A stretch of DNA of 61,035 bases, taken from positions 1 to 61,035 of the forward strand of contig JAFEBU010000028.1 of assembly GCA_018242505.1 (NCBI GenBank). The letters are read 5' to 3'. The DNA comes from Pseudomonadota bacterium. Its GTDB lineage: Bacteria; Pseudomonadota; Alphaproteobacteria; Reyranellales; Reyranellaceae. Shown here piece by piece: positions 54,304 to 61,035 of the stretch (the first letter of the stretch is position 1; the number at the start of each line of letters is the position of its first letter). The notes beneath the pieces were generated by a model. It saw only the letters and a program-made list of their open reading frames with translations. It did not search any database and was not told the DNA's origin. Made by a program: the position numbers and the translations under genes.

Positions 54304-54355
54304 CGGCCGATCCATTCGGCCGATCCATTCGGCCGATCCATCCGGGCGATCCATC
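54304..54355. repeat. 13-bp tandem repeat, 4 copies
   Basis: Four head-to-tail copies of CGGCCGATCCATT (last two with 1-2 changes), then a partial fifth. Non-coding, between the hydrolase and the reductase remnant. A minisatellite-like locus likely to vary between strains. Confidence 0.9.
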
Positions 54356-54408
54356 CGGCTGGCCTGTGGCTGTCGGAGCTGACGCACGCCTACGGTCTGT
54401 TTGGGAAA

Positions 54409-54429
54409 AGAGCTAAGAGCTAAGAGCTA
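54409..54429. repeat. 7-bp tandem repeat, 3 perfect copies
   Basis: AGAGCTA three times head to tail, 50 bp after the 13-bp array. Confidence 0.9.
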
Positions 54430-54653
54430 AGAACGGCGCATTGCTGGCCTGCAGGGCGGCGCGTCGCCGCTCGAACCCCGTGCGCCCAAACGACCGCTCC
54501 TGGGATGCCTCCGCCAGGACGTGGCTGGCCGACAAGAGCCGCATGGCGCTTCTGTCGGACACGGCCCGGCCCGACGGGATCGACCCTGCGCATTCATGAC
54601 GTGATCTGTTTCACGTGATCTGTCTCACCGGCGGCCATGCGGTGATGTGAGAT

Positions 54654-54842
54654 TTCTCCGGCAGCGACAAGCCGGCTGCCGTCATCAGCTATGGCGGCCA
54701 TGGTGGGGAAACGGTGCGGCTCCAACAGGTCCTGACCGGCTTCAAGATGCGCATCGTGCGCGAGATGCCGGGGCTGGTCGAAAGGTCGATCGTCGAGACC
54801 AACCCCGGCAAGACCGACGCCAGTGCCCTGTTCGCAGATCAG
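54654..54842 (+). pseudogene. Remnant of NADPH-dependent FMN reductase
   Basis: The frame reads SGSDKPAAVISYGGHGG, then LQQVLTGFKMRIVREMPGL, which is the C-terminal half of NADPH-dependent FMN/quinone reductases (..KPAAIVSYGGHGG..LRQVL..). There is no start, no Rossmann front with GSxR, and the similarity fades after ~60 codons, just before the end of the convergent acetyltransferase gene. Confidence 0.5.
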
Positions 54843-55417
54843 CGGCCGGCGATCCGGTGCGTGATCGAGGTGGCCCGATCTCCCGGCTCTCTGGCTCCCC
54901 ATTCCTTGCGCAGGATCGCGTACTGCATCGTATTCTCATAGATGGGGACCCCGTCGTCGTCCTTCCTGAACGATACGAATTCCTTGAATAATCCTTCCCG
55001 GCGCATTCCCAGTTTCTCGCATAGCCGCCGGGAGGACATGTTGTGGTCTTCCACATAGGCATAAAGCCGACGCGCGGCCCTTGCCGTGAAAAGATGGTCG
55101 AACAGCGCTGTTGCGGCTTCGAAAGCGTAGCCGACTCCGCCGAAAGCCAGGTTGAAATTCCAGCCGACGGAGAAGGTGTCCTCTTCCGGGACCGCGAACA
55201 GATCGCCGATGAGCTTGCCCGGGCCTTTCAGGCAGACGGCAATATACTCATCCTCGCCGCTGCGTCTCTCGGCTTCGGCCTCAGCCTCGCGCATGTCCTT
55301 GAGCGCAAGCGACAGAAAGCAGCTCGCGGCAGGTTCATGCAGGTATTCGAGGAGCCCGGCAGCGTCATGCTTCTGAAAATTTCTCAGGACAAGCCGTTCG
55401 GTTTCAATCGCTTCCAT
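54839..55417 (-). CDS. GNAT-family N-acetyltransferase
   Basis: 192 aa from ATG 55417 with GAAGGT upstream. RimJ/RimL-like layout: ETERLVLRNFQKHDAAGLLEYL, IGDLFAVPEEDTFSVGWNFN, the acetyl-CoA loop around GGVGYAFEAATALFDHLF, and YVEDHNMSSRRLCEKLGMRREG. Transfers acetyl from acetyl-CoA to an amine (protein N-terminus, antibiotic or polyamine). Convergent with the reductase remnant. The frame continues upstream of 55417 through repeat-rich DNA and is not coding there. Confidence 0.88.
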   Translation of the reverse strand: MEAIETERLVLRNFQKHDAAGLLEYLHEPAASCFLSLALKDMREAEAEAERRSGEDEYIAVCLKGPGKLIGDLFAVPEEDTFSVGWNFNLAFGGVGYAFEAATALFDHLFTARAARRLYAYVEDHNMSSRRLCEKLGMRREGLFKEFVSFRKDDDGVPIYENTMQYAILRKEWGAREPGDRATSITHRIAGR

Positions 55418-55674
55418 GGCGCGACCTTCGCTCAACACACGATGAGTTCTGCAGGATGGGTAGAGGTTCGACCACTGGACAGGGAGGAAGAAATGTATGG
55501 GAAGTGAGGGAGAAACGTAGCTCACAGGCATGTCGCAGGTCTGTAAACCCGTCGTACGCCATGTTGGTCGAGATCCCAAACGGCGACTTCTTCTGATCAG
55601 GTCGGGATGCTTCTGGCCGATGTCGCGGAGCGCGCTGCCCGCTGACTTCCTCAAATATTCGCGATCATCGCCCT

Positions 55675-55717
55675 GAAAAGGCGACAGAGGGCCGCCCGAA
55701 AAGGTGACAAGGGGCCG
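55675..55717. repeat. 23-bp-period tandem duplication
   Basis: GAAAAGGCGACAGAGGGCCG and GAAAAGGTGACAAGGGGCCG, 23 bp apart, two mismatches in 20. Confidence 0.8.
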
Positions 55718-56175
55718 ATGGCAAGCTCTGGCCGATCGCAGAAATAGGGGCGGGACATCCATATGGCCGCCCTTCGCTAACGGTGGGTCGAATAATCTGA
55801 GACGGATCGGGCAGCCACTCTCGCAGGTCCCGCTCTCGCAGGATCATTCTCGTAGGGTCGGCAAGGCCGACTGATGACCAGTATCGGCGCAGAAACGGTC
55901 GAACGCCCGGGCCGAGCTCTCCTGCGTCAGCCAGTCCTCATCGCTGCTGGCACAAAGCTTGAGGCGGGACAGGGCATCGGGATCACCGGCAGACAGCCTT
56001 CCCGAGAGGAAGGTGCCGGCGCAACGAGCCTGATGGATATCGGATCTCAGCAGTCTCAACGCAATGTCTCTGGTGTGGACGCCATATCCGTCCACCACCG
56101 CGTCAGCGCGAAGCTCCAGATCCTTGTGTCGGCTTCTGATCCTGTCGCGGGCCTTCGGCGGGACTTCATCGTCCG

Positions 56176-56210
56176 CTGGCAGGCCGTTGAACGCCTGGCA
56201 GGCCGTTGAA
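56176..56210. repeat. 19-bp-period tandem duplication
   Basis: CTGGCAGGCCGTTGAA occurs twice exactly, 19 bp apart; the TTGAAAAARGGTTT that follows the second copy is itself repeated once. Confidence 0.85.
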
Positions 56211-56508
56211 AAAGGGTTTGTTGAAAAAAGGTTTTGAGCCATGCGTCCTGGCAATATCGATTCAAGGACAGCGCCGAGACCGCACGTTGGGTTCAACATT
56301 GTGCCGATCTCGGTTCGATTGCAGCACGTCCTGTCAGTGTGCAGTGCGTCCTGTCCGCGGTTCCCGACTTTTTCGACAGCCTGCTCAGCCAAACTGCGAG
56401 GAAGGACGCCATCGTGAGGGCGGCGTCCGAAACGATCACGATTTCAGCAGCGTCCAGTCGACTTTCGCGCACGAATTGAAGGACCATGGCGTAAACGTAG
56501 TTGTCATC

Positions 56509-56553
56509 TTCGCTCGGTGCTGCGCACCATTTCGCCCGGTGCTGCGCACCATT
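56509..56553. repeat. 22-bp-period tandem duplication
   Basis: TTCGCYCGGTGCTGCGCACC plus ATT, two copies, 22 bp apart, one mismatch. Confidence 0.85.
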
Positions 56554-56717
56554 CTTCCGATCCATCCGTCGCAGGCAGGCCAACGCTTTGGGCGCATCAA
56601 AGGGACGGGCAGATGGGAACAGACCAGGCACGGGGTCTCGTCCAGCGGTCGATTCTCCTCGTGCCCGACACCGATCCGGAGCTGTTCGATTGCGCAAGCT
56701 TGCGGCGGGAACACGGT

Positions 56718-56762
56718 GCGCGCCATGTTCGCGCAGAAGGCGCGCGCCACGTTCGCGCAGAA
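56718..56762. repeat. 24-bp-period tandem duplication upstream of alkB
   Basis: GCGCGCCAYGTTCGCGCAGA plus A, two copies, one mismatch, ending 20 bp before the alkB start; it could influence the alkB leader. Confidence 0.85.
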
Positions 56763-56782
56763 AGAGTAAAGGCAGCAACCCG

Positions 56783-57433
56783 ATGACCGAACTCTTGGAA
56801 GCGACTGGCATAATGCTGCCGGCACGCGAGGACATGGCGCCGGGCGCCGTCCTTTTGCGGGGGCGGGCGCTCGTCCTTGAGGCCGACATTCTTTCGGCGC
56901 TGGCCTCGGTCACCGCGGCCGCGCCGTTCCGGCACATGACGACCCCGGGCGGCTACGTGATGTCGGCCGCAATGACCAACTGCGGCGCCGCGGGCTGGGT
57001 GACAGACCGGACCGGCTATCGTTATGCCGCCGTCGATCCCGAGACCGGCCAGCCCTGGCCGGCCATGCCCGAAAGCTTCCGCCGGCTCGCGAACGAAGCG
57101 GCGGCGGACGCGGGATATGCCGGCTTCATGCCAGACAGCTGCCTGATCAATCGCTACCTGCCGGGCGCGCGGCTGTCGCTGCACCAGGACAAGGACGAGC
57201 GTGACTTTACCCAGCCGATCGTCTCGGTGTCGCTCGGGCTGCCGGCGACGTTCCAGTTCGGTGGCCGCAGGCGCGCCGACCCGGTGGCGCGATATCCGCT
57301 GCGCCACGGCGACATTGCGGTATGGGGGGGACCGTCGCGGCTCTTCCATCACGGCGTTCTTGCGATCAAGGAGGGTGGGCATGCCCGCCTCGGGCGTCAG
57401 CGGATCAATCTTACCTTCCGTGCCGCCCTCTGA
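56783..57433 (+). CDS. alkB: AlkB, Fe(II)/2-oxoglutarate DNA oxidative demethylase
   Basis: 216 aa from ATG 56783. Iron ligands His134 and Asp136 (LHQDKDE) and His190 (LFHHGV); 2-oxoglutarate-binding Arg207 and Arg213 in QRINLTFR; GGYVMSAAMTNCGAAGWV and INRYLPGARLSLH are typical of E. coli AlkB. It reverses 1-methyladenine and 3-methylcytosine damage by oxidation. The methyltransferase ogt follows 84 bp later on the same strand, so the two form an alkylation-repair pair. The frame runs on upstream through repeat DNA; ATG 56783 is the first start giving family sequence. Confidence 0.93.
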   Translation: MTELLEATGIMLPAREDMAPGAVLLRGRALVLEADILSALASVTAAAPFRHMTTPGGYVMSAAMTNCGAAGWVTDRTGYRYAAVDPETGQPWPAMPESFRRLANEAAADAGYAGFMPDSCLINRYLPGARLSLHQDKDERDFTQPIVSVSLGLPATFQFGGRRRADPVARYPLRHGDIAVWGGPSRLFHHGVLAIKEGGHARLGRQRINLTFRAAL

Positions 57434-57517
57434 CGCGACAAGAATTCACGGCAAGCGGCGGAGTGTGGCCGGCGCCGGAACTCATTAGACGAGGTCTCCA
57501 TCGGCCAGGAGACCATC

Positions 57518-58060
57518 ATGTCGGAGCATATTCGTTACACTTGGGGGCAAAGCTCGCTCGGCGATTTCATCGTCGCCTGTTCGGAAAGAGGCGTCGTGGC
57601 CTTCGAGTTTGCCGACCGGCGCGAGGCTGCGGTCGAGGCGCTGCGCGGCAGGCTTCCCGAGTCGGTCCTCGAACAGGACGACACGGGCCTTCGGCTGCTC
57701 GCGGTGGAACTGCGGGCGCTGATCGACCAGCCGGGCGGCGGGCGGGACATCGCCCTCGATCCACACGGCGACGACTATCAAAAGAAGGTCTGGTCGCTCC
57801 TGCGGGAGATTCCCGTCGGCGAGACCACGACCTACGGCGCGCTGGCGGCGCAGCTCGGCACGCGCGATGCACGGGATGTGACGGCGGCGATCGCATCCAA
57901 TGCAATCGCCGTGCTCATCCCGTGCCATCGCGTGGTGAAGAAGGATGGGGCGCTGTCCGGCTATCGCTGGGGCGCGAAGCGCAAGCGCGCCCTGCTTGAT
58001 CGCGAGCGCCGCGCCGTATCCTTTCAACTGGCGTCAGTCGCATCGGGAAGGCTAGGCTGA
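57518..58060 (+). CDS. ogt: Methylated-DNA-[protein]-cysteine S-methyltransferase
   Basis: 180 aa, AGGAG before the ATG. The C-terminal O6-alkylguanine domain has the helix-turn-helix VWSLLREIPVGETTTYGALA, the Asn-hinge and the acceptor Cys136 in IPCHRVVKKDGALSGYRWG. It removes O6-methyl from guanine by suicidal transfer to Cys136. No Ada regulatory domain is attached, so it is Ogt-like. Follows alkB; the SDR gene starts 6 bp after its stop, so all three may be co-transcribed. Confidence 0.93.
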   Translation: MSEHIRYTWGQSSLGDFIVACSERGVVAFEFADRREAAVEALRGRLPESVLEQDDTGLRLLAVELRALIDQPGGGRDIALDPHGDDYQKKVWSLLREIPVGETTTYGALAAQLGTRDARDVTAAIASNAIAVLIPCHRVVKKDGALSGYRWGAKRKRALLDRERRAVSFQLASVASGRLG

Positions 58061-58066
58061 CGGATC

Positions 58067-58828
58067 ATGACGTCCATCACTCGTGTTGCTCTCGTCACCG
58101 GCGCTTCGTCCGGGATCGGCGCCGCCACGGCCCGCGTGCTGGCCGGCCCTGGAACCGTGATCGCCATCCATGCCCGCAAGAACAAGGCTGGCCTCGAACG
58201 GGTCGCCGCCTCGGTTCGCGATGCCGGCGGCGAGGCGCTGCTGCTGGAAGGCGATCTCGCGCAAGCCGGCACCGCGGCGCACCTGGTCGGCGAGACGGCG
58301 AGGACATTTGGCCGGCTCGACGTCGTCGTGAGCAATGCGGGCTTCGCCGACAGTCGCGCCATTGGCGAGGTCGACCGCGCGACGTGGGATGCGAGCCTTG
58401 CCTCGATGACCACCGCTTTCTTCGAGCTCGCCACGGCGGCCAAACCGCTCCTCATGAAGGCGGGTGCGGCCGGACGGCTGGTCGGCGTATCATCGTTCGT
58501 GGCCCACGCCTTCGCGCGCGGCATCATGAGCTTTCCGGTCTCGGCCGCGGCCAAGGCAGGTGTCGAGGCGCTGGCCCGCGCGCTCGCCGCAGACCTCGCG
58601 CCGTCGGGCGTCACGGTGAATTGCGTGGCGCCGGGCTTCATAGAGAAGGATGCGAATACCCATGCCGCCGTGCCGCGCGAGCGCATGGTCGGGGTCAGCA
58701 AATCGATCCCGATGCAGCGCTATGGCACGCCGGCCGAAGTCGCAGCGGTGATCGCCTTCCTCTGCTCGCCGGCGGCGAGCTACGTCACAGGCCAGACGAT
58801 CCACGTCAACGGCGGCCTCACGTTGTGA
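58067..58828 (+). CDS. SDR-family oxidoreductase lacking the catalytic Tyr
   Basis: 253 aa. Classical SDR fold: [10 protein letters not shown] at 11-20, DVVVSNAGF (NNAG variant with Ser), the catalytic-Ser strand LVGVSSFVA, and the Lys in [14 protein letters not shown] (Lys163). The position four residues before Lys, normally the catalytic Tyr of YxxxK, is Ser159. The C-terminus [29 protein letters not shown] is normal. Either a non-dehydrogenase (binding or dehydratase-like) relative or a protein using another proton donor. It starts 6 bp after ogt. The stop region overlaps the convergent SDR by 11 bp. Confidence 0.85.
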   Translation: MTSITRVALVTGASSGIGAATARVLAGPGTVIAIHARKNKAGLERVAASVRDAGGEALLLEGDLAQAGTAAHLVGETARTFGRLDVVVSNAGFADSRAIGEVDRATWDASLASMTTAFFELATAAKPLLMKAGAAGRLVGVSSFVAHAFARGIMSFPVSAAAKAGVEALARALAADLAPSGVTVNCVAPGFIEKDANTHAAVPRERMVGVSKSIPMQRYGTPAEVAAVIAFLCSPAASYVTGQTIHVNGGLTL

Positions 58829-59642
58829 GGCCTGCCAGCTCGAGGCTGAGCTTGCGCAGCTTCGCGCGCGCCTCGGTGTCGTAGGCCTGGCTGTTGGCGC
58901 GGGCCTCGCGCAGCACGTTGAAATAAAGCCCGCTCCGGCCCTCGACAGCGGGCCCGACGGCAAGATTGAGGATTGCCTCGGCGCCATCCTCGACACGGCT
59001 CATCGGCGTGGTGCCGGATTGGCGCACCATCGTCGTGTTCATGTAGGTCGAGGGGTGCAGCGCATTGGCGATCACGCCGGAGCCTTCGAGCTCGCGGGCG
59101 AGATCGACCGTGAACAGGATCTGCGCCAGCTTGCTCTGGCAATAGGCCGCGCCGCCGCTGTAGTGCCTGGTGAGCATCACGTCGGAGAAATCGATCGCCT
59201 GCTGGCCGGCCGAGGAGACATTGACGATTCGGGCCGGCGCGCTCGCCTTGAGAAGCGGCAGCAGCAGGTGCGTCAGCAGGAAGCCCGCGAGATAGTTCAC
59301 GGCGAAGCGCAGCTCGTGACCATCGGCGCTCACCTGCCGCCCTGGCGTGTTCCCGGCCGTGCCGACGCCGGCATTGTTGATCAGGAGATGCAGCCGGTCG
59401 GTCGTCGTGGCAACGGCTTTCGCGAGTCCACGCACTTCGTCGAGCGAGGAAAGATCGGCACGCAGGAAGGCGGCGCGGCCGCCGGCCTGCTCGATCTCCC
59501 GGACCACGGCGGCGCCACGCGCATGATCGCGGCCGTGGACCAGGACTCGAAAGCCGGCGGCCCCCAGACGAACGGCGACCACGCGCCCGACGCCATCCGT
59601 GGCGCCGGTCACCAGGGCCGCCTGGCCGTCGTGTTGCGTCAT
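58818..59642 (-). CDS. SDR-family NAD(P)-dependent oxidoreductase (retinol-dehydrogenase-like)
   Basis: 274 aa from ATG 59642, with GGAGG upstream. [29 protein letters not shown] and the catalytic YCQSK are all intact, with a ~30-residue insert before YCQSK as in the RDH/WWOX-like subgroup. It reduces or oxidises an unknown carbonyl with NADP(H). Lies 18 bp downstream of aroE on the same strand; convergent overlap of 11 bp with the preceding SDR. Confidence 0.9.
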   Translation of the reverse strand: MTQHDGQAALVTGATDGVGRVVAVRLGAAGFRVLVHGRDHARGAAVVREIEQAGGRAAFLRADLSSLDEVRGLAKAVATTTDRLHLLINNAGVGTAGNTPGRQVSADGHELRFAVNYLAGFLLTHLLLPLLKASAPARIVNVSSAGQQAIDFSDVMLTRHYSGGAAYCQSKLAQILFTVDLARELEGSGVIANALHPSTYMNTTMVRQSGTTPMSRVEDGAEAILNLAVGPAVEGRSGLYFNVLREARANSQAYDTEARAKLRKLSLELAGLTT

Positions 59643-59660
59643 GATGTCCTCCAACCGAAT

Positions 59661-60536
59661 TCAGGGTATCGACCGTGCCAGGCGGACAACGTCGACGCCC
59701 TTGCTGTCGATGCCGAACCAGTCGAGATAGAGCGGGATCTGATAATCGAGCGTGTGGTGGCCATGATGGACGCGCCGGCCATGCATGCGGGCGCGTTGCA
59801 GGAGCGGCGTCTCCACCGGGCTCATGATCACCTCGGCGATCACCGCATCGGGATCGAGCGTCATCGGGTCGAAGGAGAGCGGGTCGTCGGGGCGCAGGCC
59901 GAGCGGCGTGGCGTTGATAGCGTAGTGGATGCCCTTGGGCGGATGGTCGGCCGAGATGCTGGCGACCGGAACGTCGGGATAGAAGCGCGACAGGCGATCC
60001 AGTCCGGCGTCGGCACGCGTGGCATTGAGTTCGGTGACGAGAAGTCGGCCGACTCCGGCCTCGCACAACGCCGCCGCAATGGCGCCTCCGACGCCGCCGA
60101 AACCGACCAGCCAGACACTGGCGCCGCGGACGCGATGGCCCTGGGCCTCGAGCCCGGCGACGAAGCCTGCGCCGTCGACCATGTCGCCGGACAGCGTGCC
60201 GTCGGCCTCGCACTTGACGAGATTGACGCTGCCTGCCGCCTGGGCGCGGCGCGTCACGTGGTCGAGCAATGGCAGGATCGCCGACTTGTGCGGGATGGTG
60301 ACGGTGAAGCCGCCGAGATTGCGCATTTTGCCGAGCGCCTCCAGCATCACCGGCAGGAGTGCGGGGCCGCCTTCGAACGGCAGCCAGACGGCATTGGCCC
60401 CGACGGCGGCGAAGATCTGCGACATCACGCCGGTCAGGCGAAGCTGACGAATCGGATCGCCGATCGTGCCGTAGAGGCGGGTGGCGCCGTTGACGGCAAA
60501 CAGGCCGGTGAAGAGAGGCGGCTCGGGCAGGTCCAT
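59661..60536 (-). CDS. aroE: Shikimate 5-dehydrogenase-family protein
   Basis: 291 aa. Substrate-binding half with LYGTIGDPIRQLRLT and GGFTVTIPHKSAILPLLD (catalytic Lys); the Rossmann half has GFGGVGGAIAAALCEAG. AroE reduces 3-dehydroshikimate with NADPH in the aromatic pathway. The first motif reads IGDPIRQ rather than the usual IGxPxxHS, and the segment after it differs, so this may be an AroE paralogue (YdiB/quinate-type) rather than the housekeeping enzyme. Followed by the SDR gene on the same strand. Confidence 0.82.
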   Translation of the reverse strand: MDLPEPPLFTGLFAVNGATRLYGTIGDPIRQLRLTGVMSQIFAAVGANAVWLPFEGGPALLPVMLEALGKMRNLGGFTVTIPHKSAILPLLDHVTRRAQAAGSVNLVKCEADGTLSGDMVDGAGFVAGLEAQGHRVRGASVWLVGFGGVGGAIAAALCEAGVGRLLVTELNATRADAGLDRLSRFYPDVPVASISADHPPKGIHYAINATPLGLRPDDPLSFDPMTLDPDAVIAEVIMSPVETPLLQRARMHGRRVHHGHHTLDYQIPLYLDWFGIDSKGVDVVRLARSIP

Positions 60537-60552
60537 CCCGCCACCATAGACG

Positions 60553-60581
60553 AAAACGGCGGGACCGTGAGGCCCCGCCGT
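60553..60581 (-). terminator. Rho-independent terminator (minus strand)
   Basis: Read on the minus strand, ACGGCGGGGCC-TCAC-GGTCCCGCCGT forms an 11-bp stem with one mismatch, followed by TTTT. It would end transcription of the minus-strand frame at 60601 and upward, just before aroE. Confidence 0.7.
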
Positions 60582-60600
60582 CGTGTCGATAGGCGTCGCG

Positions 60601-60799
60601 CTACCGGACGGTTGCGATCGTGAAGGCGCCTTGCGCGCCGAAAGTGGCGGTCAGCACGTCGCCGGGCTTCAACGTCGCCAGGGCGGCCCTTCCTTCCTCC
60701 GTCCGAATCCGGGGCGATCGAATGACCCCGCCGCTGTCCGGCGCCGGGCCGGCAGTGGTGCCGCCGGCAGGCCGGAAGTCGCGACCGTCACGAGCCCGA
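60601..60799 (-). pseudogene. C-terminal fragment of an unrecognised enzyme (hydratase/FAH-like?)
   Basis: The minus-strand frame ending at 60601 reads ..RTEEGRAALATLKPGDVLTA then TFGAQGAFTIATVR. The LKPGDVL..FGAQG pattern resembles the end of 2-keto-4-pentenoate hydratases or fumarylacetoacetate hydrolases, but the upstream part matches neither, and a 17-bp tandem duplication interrupts it at 60800. A good terminator follows the stop, which suggests a gene was once here. Confidence 0.3.
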
Positions 60800-60833
60800 G
60801 ATAACCCGACGTCGTGGATAACCCAACGTCGTG
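60800..60833. repeat. 17-bp tandem duplication
   Basis: GATAACCCRACGTCGTG twice head to tail, one mismatch. Confidence 0.9.
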
Positions 60834-60876
60834 CGGCGCCAATCCTGTCGTCGATATCTGCCCGGCAAGCCGCCCG

Positions 60877-61035
60877 TCAGAGATGCTTGAGGACGTTCTC
60901 GGCAGCCGACGCCTCGAAGGCGCCCGGCTTCTCCACGAACAGGTCCTTGATCACACCGTTGTCGACCACCATGGCATAGCGCTGGCTGCGCGTGCCGAGA
61001 CCGAACTTCGAGCCGTCCATGGTGAGGCCCATCGC
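60877..61035 (-). CDS. Peroxiredoxin (Prx5-like), C-terminal end
   Basis: 52 residues before the stop at 60877-60879; the gene enters from beyond the window. MGLTMDGSKFGLGTRSQRYA, then MVVDNGVIKDLFVE and SAAENVLKHL match the end of type-5 peroxiredoxins (thiol peroxidases that reduce H2O2 and alkyl hydroperoxides using glutaredoxin or thioredoxin). The peroxidatic Cys lies outside the window. Confidence 0.88.
   Translation of the reverse strand, partial: AMGLTMDGSKFGLGTRSQRYAMVVDNGVIKDLFVEKPGAFEASAAENVLKHL

Larger units (their letters stand above)
55418..56782. other. Long repeat-rich intergenic region (1.37 kb)
   Basis: No reliable gene. A 182-codon minus-strand frame (55844-56392) has no recognisable family and spans a tandem duplication. 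Short duplications are frequent: GAAAAGGYGACA..GGGCCG twice (55675-55717), CTCTCGCAGG-like three times (55818-55859), CTGGCAGGCCGTTGAA twice (56176-56210), CGGTGCTGCGCACCATT twice (56509-56553) and GCGCGCCAYGTTCGCGCAGA twice (56718-56762). Confidence 0.6.

Noticed and set aside
54304..54355. CRISPR array
   Set aside because: The 13-bp units are head to tail with no spacers, and no cas genes are present.
55844..56392. 182-codon minus-strand gene
   Set aside because: No family, no ribosome site, and it spans a 16-bp duplication and low-complexity T-rich sequence.
59019..60623. 534-codon plus-strand frame opposite the SDR and aroE genes
   Set aside because: Shadow; composition biased to His/Asp/Arg and no motif.

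Overview
The window looks like a GC-rich alphaproteobacterial chromosome (Rhizobiales/Rhodospirillales-like; genus not assignable from sequence alone). This rests on the Trb-type transfer genes with a DUF2274 neighbour, the SorAB sulfite dehydrogenase, the many lone oxidoreductases and strong G/C third-position bias. The right half (about 33-61 kb) is uniformly GC-rich core-like DNA. The left half (1-32 kb) is a patchwork of accessory DNA with many broken genes.

Layout. 1-5 kb: the start of an Nramp metal transporter, then a remnant of a conjugative (ICE-type) trb operon. This keeps trbL, trbF, an internally deleted trbG, trbI and a DUF2274 gene, and fuses abruptly to the 3' third of a NodT-type efflux porin gene. 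5-23.4 kb: a defence island. It holds a Fic remnant, a TIR protein with a frame-shifted core, a three-gene cassette (SEC-C/PD-(D/E)xK-like nuclease, HNH-like protein, HEPN-like protein), a zinc-ribbon protein, a Dyp peroxidase remnant, a large SF2 helicase, a chimeric ATPase/OmpA fragment, a four-gene operon hsdS - SMC-like ATPase - HNH nuclease - hsdM with no hsdR, and a divergent AAA+ ATPase/subtilase pair of the IetAS type. 23.9-33.2 kb: surface polysaccharide genes (glycosyltransferases, FkbM and other methyltransferases, heptose phosphatase GmhB), several broken. The minus-strand part is visibly less GC-rich.

33.2-47.1 kb: catabolic and redox genes: aldehyde dehydrogenase, a PQQ-type sugar dehydrogenase fused to cytochrome c, a DUF2478 protein, an FkbM methyltransferase, an orphan CoxL-like molybdo-hydroxylase, a Baeyer-Villiger monooxygenase, an FMN-dependent monooxygenase, and a minus-strand run DUF4864-EamA-sorA-sorB. 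47.1-50.4 kb: tRNA-Arg(ACG), two hypothetical genes, a lone phage-like gene and a cold-shock gene. 50.4-61 kb: a MerR regulator with a classical 19-bp-spacer promoter driving an old-yellow-enzyme gene, an acetoacetate-decarboxylase-like protein, an alpha/beta hydrolase, a GNAT acetyltransferase, the alkylation-repair pair alkB-ogt, two SDRs (one lacking the catalytic Tyr), aroE and the end of a peroxiredoxin gene.

Two things stand out. (1) In the hsdS-ATPase-HNH-hsdM operon every adjacent pair of genes overlaps, so a Septu-like ATPase/HNH module sits inside a methylase/specificity locus in the place where a type I system would need HsdR. (2) The compact cassette at 6.3-9.2 kb puts three different nuclease-type folds in a row. 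A third, structural oddity is the repeated occurrence of two- to four-copy tandem duplications (7-24 bp) in the intergenic DNA of the right half.
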